From assembly GCA_017404335.1 (NCBI GenBank), contig JAFRCN010000002.1:1-64000 (forward strand): 64,000 nt of DNA, written 5' to 3'. Every line of letters begins with the position of its first letter. Within the stretch, counting starts at the first letter, position 1. A program made the position numbers and the translations under genes. This DNA is from Candidatus Saccharimonadota bacterium (GTDB lineage: Bacteria > Patescibacteriota > Saccharimonadia > Saccharimonadales > Saccharimonadaceae). Positions 24,982 to 34,422 of the stretch are shown here, piece after piece. The notes under the pieces were generated by a model that was given only the letters and a program-made list of their open reading frames with translations, was not told where the DNA came from and made no database searches.

Positions 24982-25470
24982 ATGGAAGGTAAAAAAACTA
25001 AGCCGAGAGCTTTACTTGTATTCGGGGCGCCGTGTAGCGGTAAGACGACGTTTTCCGAAAAATTTGCGGAAAAGTTTCGACTGACCTTTTTTGACTTGGA
25101 AAAAATAAAGGTCGCGAATAATTTTTCGAGAAAAAATATATTAACTATCTTGGAACTAATAGCGAAAACGAGACAAAATTTAGTACTAGAAGGTGGTCTC
25201 GATACCGAAAAACAGCGCGAGGAGATTGTTAAAATCCTTCGTTTAGCTGGATACGAGCCTTCGTTAGTTTGGATACAGACCGACCTTTCGACGATCCGAG
25301 CTAGGCTCAAGGCTAAGCATAAGAGCGTAAGTGAAGCTAAAGAGCTCTACGACAAAGCAACTTCAGCTATGGAGGCACCGAGCGAAATTGAGTTTCCGAT
25401 TATTCTTTCTGGTAAACATACTTTCGAGACGCAGTCTAGGCACGTGATTTCGGCTCTTGCGGAACTATAG
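24982..25470 (+). CDS. P-loop kinase of the zeta-toxin/AAA_33 type
   Basis: 162 residues. Walker A GAPCSGKTTFSEKFA, a base-binding DLEKI segment, and a lid region with RARLKAKHK. Such kinases phosphorylate small metabolites or nucleotides; no antitoxin gene lies beside it, so a toxin role is not supported. TATAAT (24967-24972) ends 9 nt before the ATG, with no ribosome site. The metallopeptidase gene follows after 4 bp. Confidence 0.75.
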   Translation: MEGKKTKPRALLVFGAPCSGKTTFSEKFAEKFRLTFFDLEKIKVANNFSRKNILTILELIAKTRQNLVLEGGLDTEKQREEIVKILRLAGYEPSLVWIQTDLSTIRARLKAKHKSVSEAKELYDKATSAMEAPSEIEFPIILSGKHTFETQSRHVISALAEL

Positions 25471-25474
25471 CTTA

Positions 25475-26020
25475 ATGGTGATTTCTGATTCTGAATTTGG
25501 TGAAGTTTTGGTGCGTAAAAACGCACTCTGTCGGAATATTAAATTTTCGATTTCGACTTCTGGTCGACTGCAGATGTCGGTACCGAAGTATACTTCGGAA
25601 TTCTTGGCGAAAAGGTTTTTAAATACTAACCGAGAGATGATTCGAGAAAAACTGCCAGTTAAAGACCCAGAAGGGCAAAGAGCTAGGGATTATCAGAAAA
25701 AAATACTCATGAAGAAAGCGCGGTTGGAATTGCCGTATAGGTTAGAATATTTCGCTAAATTATATGGGTATGAATATAGTAAATGTCGGCTTTCGCACGC
25801 GAATACGAGATGGGGGAGTTGCTCGTCGAATCGGACAATTTCTTTAAATATTGGGCTAATGAAAGTCCCACAGGCTTTAAGAGATTACGTAATTATTCAT
25901 GAGCTCGCACACTTAAACCACATGGACCATTCGAAGGCGTTTTGGTATGAAGTCGGACTTCATGATAAGAATTATAAAATACATGAAAAAAAGTTAAAAC
26001 AATTTTCACCTGGACTATAA
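25475..26020 (+). CDS. YgjP-like metallopeptidase (DUF45, SprT-related)
   Basis: 181 residues from ATG 25475. The HELAHLNHMDHSKAFW segment holds the HExxH zinc site with a third ligand H-x-x-x-F-W. RWGSCSSNRTISLNIGLM before it is the usual conserved block. It is a cytosolic predicted zinc peptidase of unknown target. A TTG at 25457 would extend it into the kinase gene; the ATG is preferred. Confidence 0.88.
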   Translation: MVISDSEFGEVLVRKNALCRNIKFSISTSGRLQMSVPKYTSEFLAKRFLNTNREMIREKLPVKDPEGQRARDYQKKILMKKARLELPYRLEYFAKLYGYEYSKCRLSHANTRWGSCSSNRTISLNIGLMKVPQALRDYVIIHELAHLNHMDHSKAFWYEVGLHDKNYKIHEKKLKQFSPGL

Positions 26021-26095
26021 TTATCTCAAAAAACTATTTATGTTTTTTAAAACCATTTAAAACTTTTATGCTATAATGTATTTAAGGAGGAGAGT

Positions 26096-26584
26096 GTGGA
26101 AATCAAGAAACGACTTGATTTTAGGATTGTGATGGCCAGTTTGTATATTTTTGCTTTTTTGGTTTATCTTTTGGTTGGGTTTATGCCAGCAGAAGCGGCT
26201 AATTATGAAATTTCGGGCAAGCTTTTAATTCCAAATGCTAAAATATATTCCGACGTTACGACGCTCTCGCTTGAGAATAATGAATTAAAAACACCCGATA
26301 CGATTGTGGGAAGTTTTTCGCGCGCCGAAAACAAAACTCTATTAATTGGTCATTCTTCGACCGCCTTTTTAAATTTGCACCTAGCAAAGATCGGTGATAG
26401 AGTGTATTATAACAAATCCATATATTATATACACAATAAGTATACACTTGATAAGGCTAAAGTTGACATGGGCGATATTCTAAGGAGAGCCGAGAAAGAT
26501 ACTTTGATTTTAATGACTTGCGCAGGGGAATCGATCGGCGAAACCGACGCGACAAAGCGATTAATTATTGAGGCATCAATCTAA
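26096..26584 (+). CDS. Sortase
   Basis: 162 residues. Signal-anchor helix (about 10-30), then the sortase barrel with H86 (LIGHSST), C142 (LMTCAGE) and R155 (ATKRLIIEA), a complete catalytic triad. It joins surface proteins to peptidoglycan. The short length and missing pre-domain resemble class D/E or CPR sortases. GTG start at 26096 with AAGGAGGAGA upstream. I saw no LPXTG-type substrate in this window. Its end overlaps the GH97 gene by 20 bp. Confidence 0.92.
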   Translation: MEIKKRLDFRIVMASLYIFAFLVYLLVGFMPAEAANYEISGKLLIPNAKIYSDVTTLSLENNELKTPDTIVGSFSRAENKTLLIGHSSTAFLNLHLAKIGDRVYYNKSIYYIHNKYTLDKAKVDMGDILRRAEKDTLILMTCAGESIGETDATKRLIIEASI

Positions 26585-28535
26585 TTGCAAAACCGCCACC
26601 GGGGGCAAGATAGAGATCGAGGGAATCATTTCGTGTGACGTGGCGACGTTCGAGTCGGATGCCAAATTGGTTGTCGCGGTAATGGGCATCTTCGGAGTCA
26701 GTATATAATTCAGCGATATAGCTCCCGTCGTTTAGAAAATCCAAGCCGATATGAATTCGCCTTGCGTCTTCGTTTGTTACTCCGCCGAGATACCAATCGT
26801 TAGAATATCGGTCTTTTCGAGCAACGATATAATATTCGCCGATTTCGCCAGCGAGAGGCAAAGTTTTTTCGAAGCTAGTCGGAACATCTCGAATAAACTT
26901 ATAAACGTTCGGAAAACGCTCTTCGTAAATAAAAGGACGGTCGGCCGCCATCGCCATACCAGAATAAATCGTGATGAAATAAGCCAGCTGACGCGCGAGC
27001 GTAGTCGACATTCGCTTGACGCTATTGCTTAAATCTAAAATTCCGTTTGTATAATCCATTCCGCCGGCTAGTAGGCGCGTATATGGCAAAAAACAAGCAT
27101 GTGAAGGACTAAGCGCACCGCCTTCGTATTCTTGACCGCGGGCGCCTTCGCGCGAGAGGAGATTCGGAAAAGTTCTTTCAATACCGGTACCTTTAATAGG
27201 TTCGTGAATGTCGAGCATGATTCTTTTCTTGGCAGCGAGCTCGACGGTTTTTTGATAATGATTAACGCCAAGTTGGGAATGATGGTATTCGCGACGACCG
27301 TTAATCGTCATCATACTACCAGCATAACCGGTTTTAACATAATGGATTCCATTCGCCGCGTAAATATTATAGGCCTCTTCAAGTTGATTTTCGTAATTAT
27401 CGATAAAACCGACGGTTTCGTGATGCCCGACAAGTTCGACGTTGTGGAGTTTAGCGTAGCGAGCGACCTCCTCGAGGTCGAAGTCGGGAGTCGAGGTAGT
27501 AAACTTATTATTAACACCATTTTCGAGCCAATCGCCTTCCCAACCGTCGTTCCAACCTTCGATTAGAAGTCCAGAGATGCCGAGACGGACGGCGGAGTCG
27601 ATATATTGTTTCGCGTGCTCAGTCGTCGCACCGTGGCGCTCACCAGGAGCCCAGGTCCATTCGCCGACAAACATCGCCCACCAGATTCCAATAAACTTTA
27701 AGGTCTTTACCCAACTAAAATCGCCCCGTGGTGGATCGTTAAGGCAAAGCATATTGCGATTAGTGGTTAACTCAATCGCGGAATCCGCAATCATAATTAA
27801 ACGCCAAGGAGTCTGGAAGGGAAGCGAGACGTGGGCACGAGTGCCGTCAGAGAGAGGAGTGATGTCGGACTTTAGGATTCTTTTTTCGTTTAGCTTTAGC
27901 GTCATTGAGCCATAGTTGTAAAGCGCGGCTTCGTGGATAGAAAGGTAATTTCCGGCGGGGGTGCGTAAGGTCAGGGGTGTATGAACAGAATGAACTAATT
28001 CGTGGAGGTAGGATTTTTCGTAATTATATTCATATCTATCCGGCTGGTAGGCAGGTATTTTCCAGGCTACTGTATTTAAGTCCAAATTAAATTCAGTGAG
28101 TTCGTCCTGAACCGTGATACGGCTAAATTTAGGCTGAGCTGGAATTTCATAACGAAAAGCGACACCGTTATCAAAAACGCGGAAGCGCATAGTCATAATG
28201 CGGTTCGGTTCGGCAGTCTCGGAAATATAAAATGTAGTTTCCGTATAATTATTTCTAATAAAACGGTCTTCACCCCATGGGAGTTCGAAGGTTTCGTCTA
28301 TTTTTTTGGTTTGTTCACGAATTAACTTTGCTTTTTTACCAAAAGGAGTTTCGCCGTAAATCGAAAAGCCGAGTTTCGAAGGTTTTATGATGATTTTTTC
28401 GTCACGTAAAACGGAGTAGGATAGTTCACCCGATTTCATCGCAAAACGACATTTGACCCGACCGTTTGGAGAAGAAACGGTTTTGTCAATTTCGTCTTTA
28501 CCGAACCAGCCAAACAGTTTTGCCCACTTGAACAT
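26565..28535 (-). CDS. Glycoside hydrolase family 97 (inverting alpha-glucosidase type)
   Basis: 656 residues. N-terminal beta-sandwich (about 1-260), a (beta/alpha)8 barrel with KFIGIWWAMFVGEWTW, HGATTEHAKQYIDSA and LIEGWNDGWEGDW, then GHHETVGFIDNYE and VKTGYAG, and a C-terminal beta domain. The HHET glutamate is typical of the inverting, calcium-dependent GH97 enzymes that release glucose from alpha-glucans. It has no signal peptide, which is unusual for GH97 and implies an intracellular oligoglucan substrate. TGA-TATAAT (minus, 28542-28547) ends 6 nt before the ATG: leaderless. Confidence 0.92.
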   Translation of the reverse strand: MFKWAKLFGWFGKDEIDKTVSSPNGRVKCRFAMKSGELSYSVLRDEKIIIKPSKLGFSIYGETPFGKKAKLIREQTKKIDETFELPWGEDRFIRNNYTETTFYISETAEPNRIMTMRFRVFDNGVAFRYEIPAQPKFSRITVQDELTEFNLDLNTVAWKIPAYQPDRYEYNYEKSYLHELVHSVHTPLTLRTPAGNYLSIHEAALYNYGSMTLKLNEKRILKSDITPLSDGTRAHVSLPFQTPWRLIMIADSAIELTTNRNMLCLNDPPRGDFSWVKTLKFIGIWWAMFVGEWTWAPGERHGATTEHAKQYIDSAVRLGISGLLIEGWNDGWEGDWLENGVNNKFTTSTPDFDLEEVARYAKLHNVELVGHHETVGFIDNYENQLEEAYNIYAANGIHYVKTGYAGSMMTINGRREYHHSQLGVNHYQKTVELAAKKRIMLDIHEPIKGTGIERTFPNLLSREGARGQEYEGGALSPSHACFLPYTRLLAGGMDYTNGILDLSNSVKRMSTTLARQLAYFITIYSGMAMAADRPFIYEERFPNVYKFIRDVPTSFEKTLPLAGEIGEYYIVARKDRYSNDWYLGGVTNEDARRIHIGLDFLNDGSYIAELYTDSEDAHYRDNQFGIRLERRHVTRNDSLDLYLAPGGGFAIRLMPQ

Positions 28536-28554
28536 AAGGTAATTATATCATATT

Positions 28555-28644
28555 CTCGACGGGTCCTGCCAGCTTCTCCTCCCCCAAAATTTTTGCTTCG
28601 CAAAACATTTTGGGGGTCCCCCTCCGAAGCTGTCACCCGTCGAG
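28555..28644 (+). repeat. Palindromic element, copy A (intergenic)
   Basis: Three nested helices. P1: CTCGACGGGT with ACCCGTCGAG, 10 bp perfect. P2: AGCTTC with GAAGCT. P3: CCCCCAAAAT..TTTTGC-TTC-GCAAAA..ATTTTGGGGG. Between P1 and P2 are CCTGCC on the left and GTC on the right, shared with the other copies. It fills most of the gap between the divergent GH97 and CapA promoters. Confidence 0.92.
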
Positions 28645-28674
28645 GATATTGATTATGTATGTTATAATACTTAT

Positions 28675-30135
28675 ATGAAGAAAGCGGGAATAGGTTTAAT
28701 TATAATGATCGTAGTTGGGGCAGGGGTGTTCTTTGGAGCGCAGTATTTTACGAAAACTGGTTTATTTAAAATTCCTGGGGTGGTATCTTATGATGAAAAT
28801 TTACCGGAAGAGGTGTTTAGTAAATTGCGCGGTATTTTTAATGATGAGATTAAACTTGAATCGGACGTAATAGTGGGGGTAGTGGATTATTTAGAAAAAC
28901 CAGAGCTTTCTGCTGGAGAATTTTTGTATGATATATATGTTCCAGTGACGGATTTTTATAGTACTGAGACCGATATTGAAATTGAGCGTCCTGAAGAGCT
29001 ATTTACGAATTGTTTGGAGTGTCCTTATAAAACTATTAAGATTTCGGATTTAGATTTTTCAAAAAAATTATTGTCCATTAATAATAAATATTACTTGGAT
29101 GAGTTTGATTCGGGCGCAGTGTTTCGGGTGATAAAATTTGAATCGGATAAGTATGAAGAGGAGATCAAGCCTTTGATTGGCGAGACTTTCGTGAAGACTT
29201 TTCCGTCGAAGGATTCGGTTTTGACTTTTGCGCAGACTGGAGTGACAGCGCTATCTCGTGGCATGAATGCAAAAATGCGCCAGGTTGGTAACGGCGCCTA
29301 CTTTGCCGAAAAAATTGCGCCATTTCTTTCCTCGTTTGACTTAACTCACACTTCGAATGAATCCTCTTTTACAGATTTTGCTTCGAGTTCAAATATTTGC
29401 TCAGACAAAAGATTTATCGATACTTTAACGGCGATTGGGCTCGATATTGTCGAGCTCGGCGGGAATCATAATCGCGATTGCGGAATACAAGCGGCGCTGG
29501 ATAGCTTAGAGATGTATCGTGAACGGGGAATTTCGATTGTCGGAGGAGGTGCTTCAGCGACCGAAGCGGCGAAACCTCTACTAATTAACCAGAAAGGCTC
29601 GGGGATTACTTTCTTGGCTTATAATCAGTCTACCGGCGGAGCCACCTATAACGACACTCCGGGCGCGAATCAATACTATGAAGAAAATGCAGTCGCTGAA
29701 ATTACCGCAGCGAAAGAGCGAGGTGATTTTGTCATTGTTGATATTCAATATTACGAATGCAACGCCTATGCTTCGACTTATGAAGATCCGATTTGTGACT
29801 ACCCCCAGAATGTACCGGGCGACGAGATTGGCTTTTTCCGACACCTAATTGATCTCGGGGCGGATTTAGTAGTCGGTGTGAGTGCACACCAACCACAGAC
29901 GTTTGAGTTATATGGAAATGGAGCGATTTACTATGGTCTAGGCAATCTGTTTTTCGACCAAGTTTGGTGGCCAGGGACGACCAGAAGTTTAGTTTTAGGC
30001 CATTATTTCTATAATGGTAAACTATTACAAACTAAGATTACGCCGACGGTTTATGATTCAGCTTTACAAGTTCAAGTTATGGACGAGGAGACGGCAAAAT
30101 GGTTTCTAAATCGACTCGCCGAAGCGAGACCATAG
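28675..30135 (+). CDS. CapA family protein
   Basis: 486 residues. Signal anchor (about 5-25), an N-terminal substrate-binding-like segment, then the CapA metallophosphatase-like domain (about 185-475): ALSRGMNAKM, HTSNESSF, LGLDIVELGGNHNRDCG, GVSAHQPQTFELY and YYGLGNLFFDQ. CapA proteins take part in poly-gamma-glutamate or other surface polymer synthesis; no capB or capC is nearby. TATAAT (28663-28668) ends 6 nt before the ATG: leaderless. Confidence 0.88.
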   Translation: MKKAGIGLIIMIVVGAGVFFGAQYFTKTGLFKIPGVVSYDENLPEEVFSKLRGIFNDEIKLESDVIVGVVDYLEKPELSAGEFLYDIYVPVTDFYSTETDIEIERPEELFTNCLECPYKTIKISDLDFSKKLLSINNKYYLDEFDSGAVFRVIKFESDKYEEEIKPLIGETFVKTFPSKDSVLTFAQTGVTALSRGMNAKMRQVGNGAYFAEKIAPFLSSFDLTHTSNESSFTDFASSSNICSDKRFIDTLTAIGLDIVELGGNHNRDCGIQAALDSLEMYRERGISIVGGGASATEAAKPLLINQKGSGITFLAYNQSTGGATYNDTPGANQYYEENAVAEITAAKERGDFVIVDIQYYECNAYASTYEDPICDYPQNVPGDEIGFFRHLIDLGADLVVGVSAHQPQTFELYGNGAIYYGLGNLFFDQVWWPGTTRSLVLGHYFYNGKLLQTKITPTVYDSALQVQVMDEETAKWFLNRLAEARP

Positions 30136-31025
30136 CTATTTGCTTAATTATTCTGGCTTTCGCAGTCATTTCCGGAGGTATCTTTTTGCTTAATCCTGAT
30201 AATAATGCTAGCGCGCCGAAAATTGCCGTAAAAACAGAGGCAGAAGAGGAGAAGGAGGAGCAACTTCCGGAAATTACGGAAGCCTCGAAGCTCCCGGACG
30301 CAATAGATTTTCAGTCCACAATTGATGACTGGGCTGGGTCAATAGGCGGAAATAAAAGCGTTGTGATTTACGATTTGGAGCGGGGCGAAATATCTGCTGA
30401 ATACAATGCGCTTGAAGATTATAATACGGCTTCATTATATAAACTATTTGTGGCTTACGAAGGATATCGACGGGTTTTTAATGGAACTTGGTCAAGCGAA
30501 GCCTTTGCTGGTTCGACTGGTCGAACTATTCTAGAATGTCTCGACCTAGCCATTAGAGAGTCGAATTCGCCGTGCGCAGAGACACTTTGGAATATGATTG
30601 GGCACACAGAACTAGATAGTATTGTTCGTTCAGACTTTTTGATTACGAATTCGAATATTTCGAGTCTGATTTCGAATGCTTCAGATATCGCCAAAATGAT
30701 GAAGATTTTTTATGAGCATAAAGAAATCGCAGACGAAACGTTGGTCGCGAGGATGATAGATTCGTTTTTGAATCAGCCGATTACGACATACAATTGGCGA
30801 CAGGGCCTTCCAAGCGGTTTTTCGCGTGCCCGAGTTTATAATAAAGTGGGATGGGACTATAATCCAAACGGTGGATATTGGAACATTTATCATGACGCGG
30901 CAATCGTCGAGTTTCCGGAAGAGAATCGACATTTTATTGTCGTCGTAATGACGAATCGCGTACCATTCCAAAAAATCAAAGAACTCGGAACGCTTCTTGA
31001 AGATGTGTTCTACAGTAGGTTCTAA
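30099..31025 (+). CDS. Membrane-anchored class A beta-lactamase-fold protein
   Basis: 308 residues. Signal anchor (about 12-32), acidic linker, then a serine beta-lactamase/DD-peptidase fold: S-L-Y-K (TASLYKLFV) as the SxxK motif, RESNSPCAE in the SDN region and YNKVGWD in place of KTG. It overlaps capA by 37 bp and shares its transcript, so a wall-modifying role is more likely than drug resistance. Confidence 0.82.
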   Translation: MVSKSTRRSETIAICLIILAFAVISGGIFLLNPDNNASAPKIAVKTEAEEEKEEQLPEITEASKLPDAIDFQSTIDDWAGSIGGNKSVVIYDLERGEISAEYNALEDYNTASLYKLFVAYEGYRRVFNGTWSSEAFAGSTGRTILECLDLAIRESNSPCAETLWNMIGHTELDSIVRSDFLITNSNISSLISNASDIAKMMKIFYEHKEIADETLVARMIDSFLNQPITTYNWRQGLPSGFSRARVYNKVGWDYNPNGGYWNIYHDAAIVEFPEENRHFIVVVMTNRVPFQKIKELGTLLEDVFYSRF

Positions 31026-31978
31026 TATGTACTAAAGAATTGTGACCAGTAGGTTTTGTATTCGGATTTTGGATCGAAGACAAAACCAACGGAAAGATTA
31101 GTATAATCGGGATTTAAGATGTTCCTGCGGTGACTATCGGAGCCCATCCAAAGCGCGACGACGGTCGCCGGCGAGACGGCGGCATTGCCGATTGCGAGAT
31201 TTTCGCCGCTAACACCGCCAGATCCAGGCGCCGGGCAGGCAGTAGACCAGCTAGAGCCGTTTGGACGGGTGTGAGCGTAGAGGGTCATGGACTCCTTCGC
31301 GCGAAGGTCAGCCGCTGATTCGCAGGTAACTCCCCAATCGAGCCTTTCTAAATTATTTTTTATACGAACCTTGTTGACTAAAGTCAGAACTTCATACTTC
31401 CATTGATCGGCAGGCGGCTCCATAACTGTAATGGCAATCGAATCCTTCCTCTTGCCATCATAAGTGCCGGCGGTAATCGTAGTGGTGCCGTAGCCTTTTA
31501 TGACAGGATAACGACAGGTTTCGCTATTAAACCCTAGCCAGGTTCTCGCGCTGTCGTAAAAACCGGAAATAACTTCGGGGTTGGAAGTTTGCCAATACAT
31601 TTCACCGAGACCCGAAAGGCCACCGCCGATACAGATGTCTGTATCTGGAGTGGCATAAATTGCGATGTTCTTCTCGTTCCAAAGCTCCCCGGACGGGACA
31701 GCGGAGCTGTCGAATTCGTGGCTCGAAGTCGAGATATAGTCGTCGTTTCCAGTTGCATAAGCTATCTCCTTGGCGTCAGAATCGGAAACAGATTCAAGAA
31801 GCGCCAGTTCACCCATTTCGTCTTCGACGATGTCAGAACGTTCGCCTACGGCACGGAATTCTATTCCGCCATTTAACCAGATAGCGCTTGATATTAACAC
31901 TCCAGCCACCAAAATCGCTGCGGCGTTTATCGATAGAAGGATTGTGGTTTTATTCGCATGCTTTGGTTCTTCATTCAT
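31022..31978 (-). CDS. CAP/SCP-domain secreted protein
   Basis: 318 residues from ATG 31978 (a TTG sits one codon upstream). One N-terminal membrane helix (about 11-34), a middle Ig-like region with two cysteines, and a C-terminal CAP domain: LVNKVRIKNNLERL, SMTLYAHTRPNGSSW, GENLAIGN, WMGSDSHRRNILNP and SVGFVF. CAP proteins are surface or secreted factors of mixed function. It overlaps the upstream membrane protein gene (start inside its stop region), so both come from one transcript, and it meets the beta-lactamase-fold gene tail to tail. Confidence 0.9.
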   Translation of the reverse strand: MNEEPKHANKTTILLSINAAAILVAGVLISSAIWLNGGIEFRAVGERSDIVEDEMGELALLESVSDSDAKEIAYATGNDDYISTSSHEFDSSAVPSGELWNEKNIAIYATPDTDICIGGGLSGLGEMYWQTSNPEVISGFYDSARTWLGFNSETCRYPVIKGYGTTTITAGTYDGKRKDSIAITVMEPPADQWKYEVLTLVNKVRIKNNLERLDWGVTCESAADLRAKESMTLYAHTRPNGSSWSTACPAPGSGGVSGENLAIGNAAVSPATVVALWMGSDSHRRNILNPDYTNLSVGFVFDPKSEYKTYWSQFFSTY

Positions 31979-32915
31979 CAATGTTTCCTTTCATTTCAGG
32001 TTTTTCTCTAGAGAGGAGAGATTGAACGAAACGCATCACTCCATTCAACGCCGGCATCAAGGCTAGGAAAACTAATATCATAATAAAGTTCAAGATAATC
32101 ACTTCAGTAGAAGGGGTCGAACCGCGGAAGAGAGCGGCGAAAATTACTGAGAAGATTATCATATACACCATAGCAATTGAGGAGAGAATTACAATATATG
32201 AAAAAACACGGAGCCAAATCGATGCTAAGTTTAGCATTTTGTAGCGCAGTATCGTATAGTAAACCCCGATAATCGTAGCGGCGAGAGCAAGTGGACCAAG
32301 CCATATTAAACTCCAGTTATCTGTGAGTGGTAAGATTAGATTGGCCACTAAAACGATGCTACTTGAAATACCGAAGCTAAGCATAGTAACTAGGTCACCG
32401 CCACGTTTTCTTTTCGAACTCGTGTTAAGATATTGACGGAGATAAGTTATGACTATCACAGGCACAATTAGACCGAAGAACGCAATGTAGGCAAAATACA
32501 AGGGACCAAGATGCATGGTTACGCTATTGCCGACGTGGCTTAAATTGATATTAGAGTAAAGTGCTGTTGGGTTGAGCATGATAGTACTGGCGATGACGAT
32601 CGCTAATATCAAAAAGAACAGAGTTGCAATTTTCCCGAATCTCTTTTTCCAGGCGGCGTAGCCGAGAAATGCTGTGTCGAGAAAGAGTGCGCTCGCAAAG
32701 GTCCAATTAACATGCCAGTCTATCGTCCCAGCAAGATTTGTGTCCGCGGTTAAAAAAACTGCGATGGACGCCATCCAAATAGTGGCAAAAATTGCCGCTA
32801 TAAAATACCAAGCTGAGCGAATTTTGTCACCTTTTGAGGCTCCAAAAAATACGATTGCTCCTGACAGAAATGTCAAAACTGAGACCGTCGCAAGTAAAAT
32901 TACAATTAGTTGCAT
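31971..32915 (-). CDS. Membrane protein with 7TM sensor-like (HisKA_7TM) region
   Basis: 314 residues, about nine hydrophobic helices. The spacing and motifs (WYFIAAIFATIWMASIA, LGPLYFAYIAFFGLIVP, YYTILRYKMLNLASIWLRV) resemble the N-terminal 7TM sensor of some histidine kinases, but no kinase, HAMP or other output domain follows. It may pass a signal through another protein. A strong AGGAGG and a TGT-TATAAT lie upstream of the ATG. Confidence 0.65.
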   Translation of the reverse strand: MQLIVILLATVSVLTFLSGAIVFFGASKGDKIRSAWYFIAAIFATIWMASIAVFLTADTNLAGTIDWHVNWTFASALFLDTAFLGYAAWKKRFGKIATLFFLILAIVIASTIMLNPTALYSNINLSHVGNSVTMHLGPLYFAYIAFFGLIVPVIVITYLRQYLNTSSKRKRGGDLVTMLSFGISSSIVLVANLILPLTDNWSLIWLGPLALAATIIGVYYTILRYKMLNLASIWLRVFSYIVILSSIAMVYMIIFSVIFAALFRGSTPSTEVIILNFIMILVFLALMPALNGVMRFVQSLLSREKPEMKGNIDE

Positions 32916-33029
32916 AAACCTCCTTTTGCTATATTATAACACAAGTTTTTTAGAATTCTAATTTAAATGCAATAGAAAATCGTTTATTTATTTAAGGTTT
33001 TATTAACCTTTCCATATTATAATAATATT

Positions 33030-33758
33030 ATGGACGGGAAAGTATTTGACCGAATTGAGAAGAAGTATTTAATTACCGCGAAAGATAAACGCGAGCTTTT
33101 GAAGTCGATTAAGCAGAATTTGCGAAAAGACCGTTATTATAAATCGGAAGTTTTGAATTTGTATTTTGATAATGATAACTACGACATGATAATGCAATCG
33201 ATTGACTGGGTGGACTTTAAAGAAAAACTGCGTGCGAGATCGTACGGAGGATATGACCGAGTGTTTCTTGAAATTAAAACGAAGATTTACGGCGAGGACG
33301 ATGAAAATATTGGGTATAAAAGACGCGTAATGATCACACACGAGGATTTTAAAGAATTGGTCGAAGGAAAAATGACGACTTATCAACTGGCGAAAAGGTC
33401 GATTGAGACAGGAAATGATTTGCAGATTGCGAAGGAAGTAGATTATTTAATTTCACAGTTTGATTTAAAACCGAAGATTTTGGTGATGTATGAGCGCGAA
33501 AGCTATAAAGATGAGGCAGGACTGCGGATTACATTCGACGAAGATTTAAAATACCGCACAAATAATTTAAGCTTCGTTAAAGGAAAACGTGATAAAATTT
33601 ATTTTAAGGATAGAAGAAACGTGATTATGGAGATTAAAGCCAACGGTGTAATTCCGCTATGGTTAGTCAACAAAATGTCGGAACTAAAAATTTATCCTGA
33701 ACGTTTTAGTAAAATTGGCAGAATATACGAAAGAATAAGAAAGGAGCAAAATGTTTAA
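33030..33758 (+). CDS. VTC-domain polyphosphate polymerase-like protein
   Basis: 242 residues, all VTC domain: FDRIEKKYLIT at the start, LNLYFDNDNYDMI, KEKLRARSYGG, FLEIKTKIYGE, RRVMITHEDF and IMEIKANGVIP near the end. The basic and glutamate residues that line the tunnel of polyphosphate polymerases are present. TATAAT (33018-33023) ends 6 nt before the ATG: leaderless. It overlaps the DUF4956 gene by 8 bp. Confidence 0.9.
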   Translation: MDGKVFDRIEKKYLITAKDKRELLKSIKQNLRKDRYYKSEVLNLYFDNDNYDMIMQSIDWVDFKEKLRARSYGGYDRVFLEIKTKIYGEDDENIGYKRRVMITHEDFKELVEGKMTTYQLAKRSIETGNDLQIAKEVDYLISQFDLKPKILVMYERESYKDEAGLRITFDEDLKYRTNNLSFVKGKRDKIYFKDRRNVIMEIKANGVIPLWLVNKMSELKIYPERFSKIGRIYERIRKEQNV

Positions 33759-34422
33759 TAGTATATTTGATTCAACAACAACCGGGCTATCAATTACGAC
33801 AGCACTAATCGCGGCCGGAGTGGCGTTAGCGCTAGGTCTAGTGCTCGCGATTACACATATGAAAACGTCGCACACAACGAAAGGATTTTTGACGACACTC
33901 GCGACGTTGCCGCTTCTCGTGATGGCGGTAATGATTATGATAAACGGAAATCTCGGGACGTCGATTGCAATTCTTGGTGCGTTTTCTTTGGTGAGGTTTC
34001 GTTCGATTGAAGGAGATGCTAAGGAACTACTCAGTATTTTCTTTGCGATGATGATTGGGTTGGCCTGCGGGATGGGGCATGTCTTATTTGCAGTCGTGAT
34101 GACGGCGATTGCGGTTCTTGCTATTATATTGTTTTCCTACACGCATTTCTTGGAACCGAATAAGAAGAATCGAGTACTAAAAATCGTGGTACCGGAGGAT
34201 TTGGATTACGAAGAGGTGTTTGACGAGATCCTGAAAAAGTATTGCTCGAAAGCGGAACTCGTACGCATGAAGACGATGAATATGGGGAGTTTGTATAAGC
34301 TGACTTATGATGTGACGATGAAGCATGGCGTGAAAGAGAAAGAATTCTTAGACGAAATTAGGGTAAAGAACTGTAACTTGAAGGTTCTGCTTTCGCACCC
34401 ATGTCTCGAAGAGGAGATTTAA
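33751..34422 (+). CDS. DUF4956 membrane protein
   Basis: 223 residues. Four membrane helices in the first half with the family blocks TKGFLTTLATLPLLVMAVM, GNLGTSIAILGAFSLVRFRS and AKELLSIFFAMMIGLACGMG; a soluble C-terminal domain follows. Function unknown; in many bacteria it is encoded next to VTC proteins, as here. Confidence 0.9.
   Translation: MFNSIFDSTTTGLSITTALIAAGVALALGLVLAITHMKTSHTTKGFLTTLATLPLLVMAVMIMINGNLGTSIAILGAFSLVRFRSIEGDAKELLSIFFAMMIGLACGMGHVLFAVVMTAIAVLAIILFSYTHFLEPNKKNRVLKIVVPEDLDYEEVFDEILKKYCSKAELVRMKTMNMGSLYKLTYDVTMKHGVKEKEFLDEIRVKNCNLKVLLSHPCLEEEI

Noticed and set aside
24982-26020. Zeta-type toxin-antitoxin pair
   Set aside because: The P-loop kinase has no small antitoxin partner; the next gene is a YgjP-type metallopeptidase.
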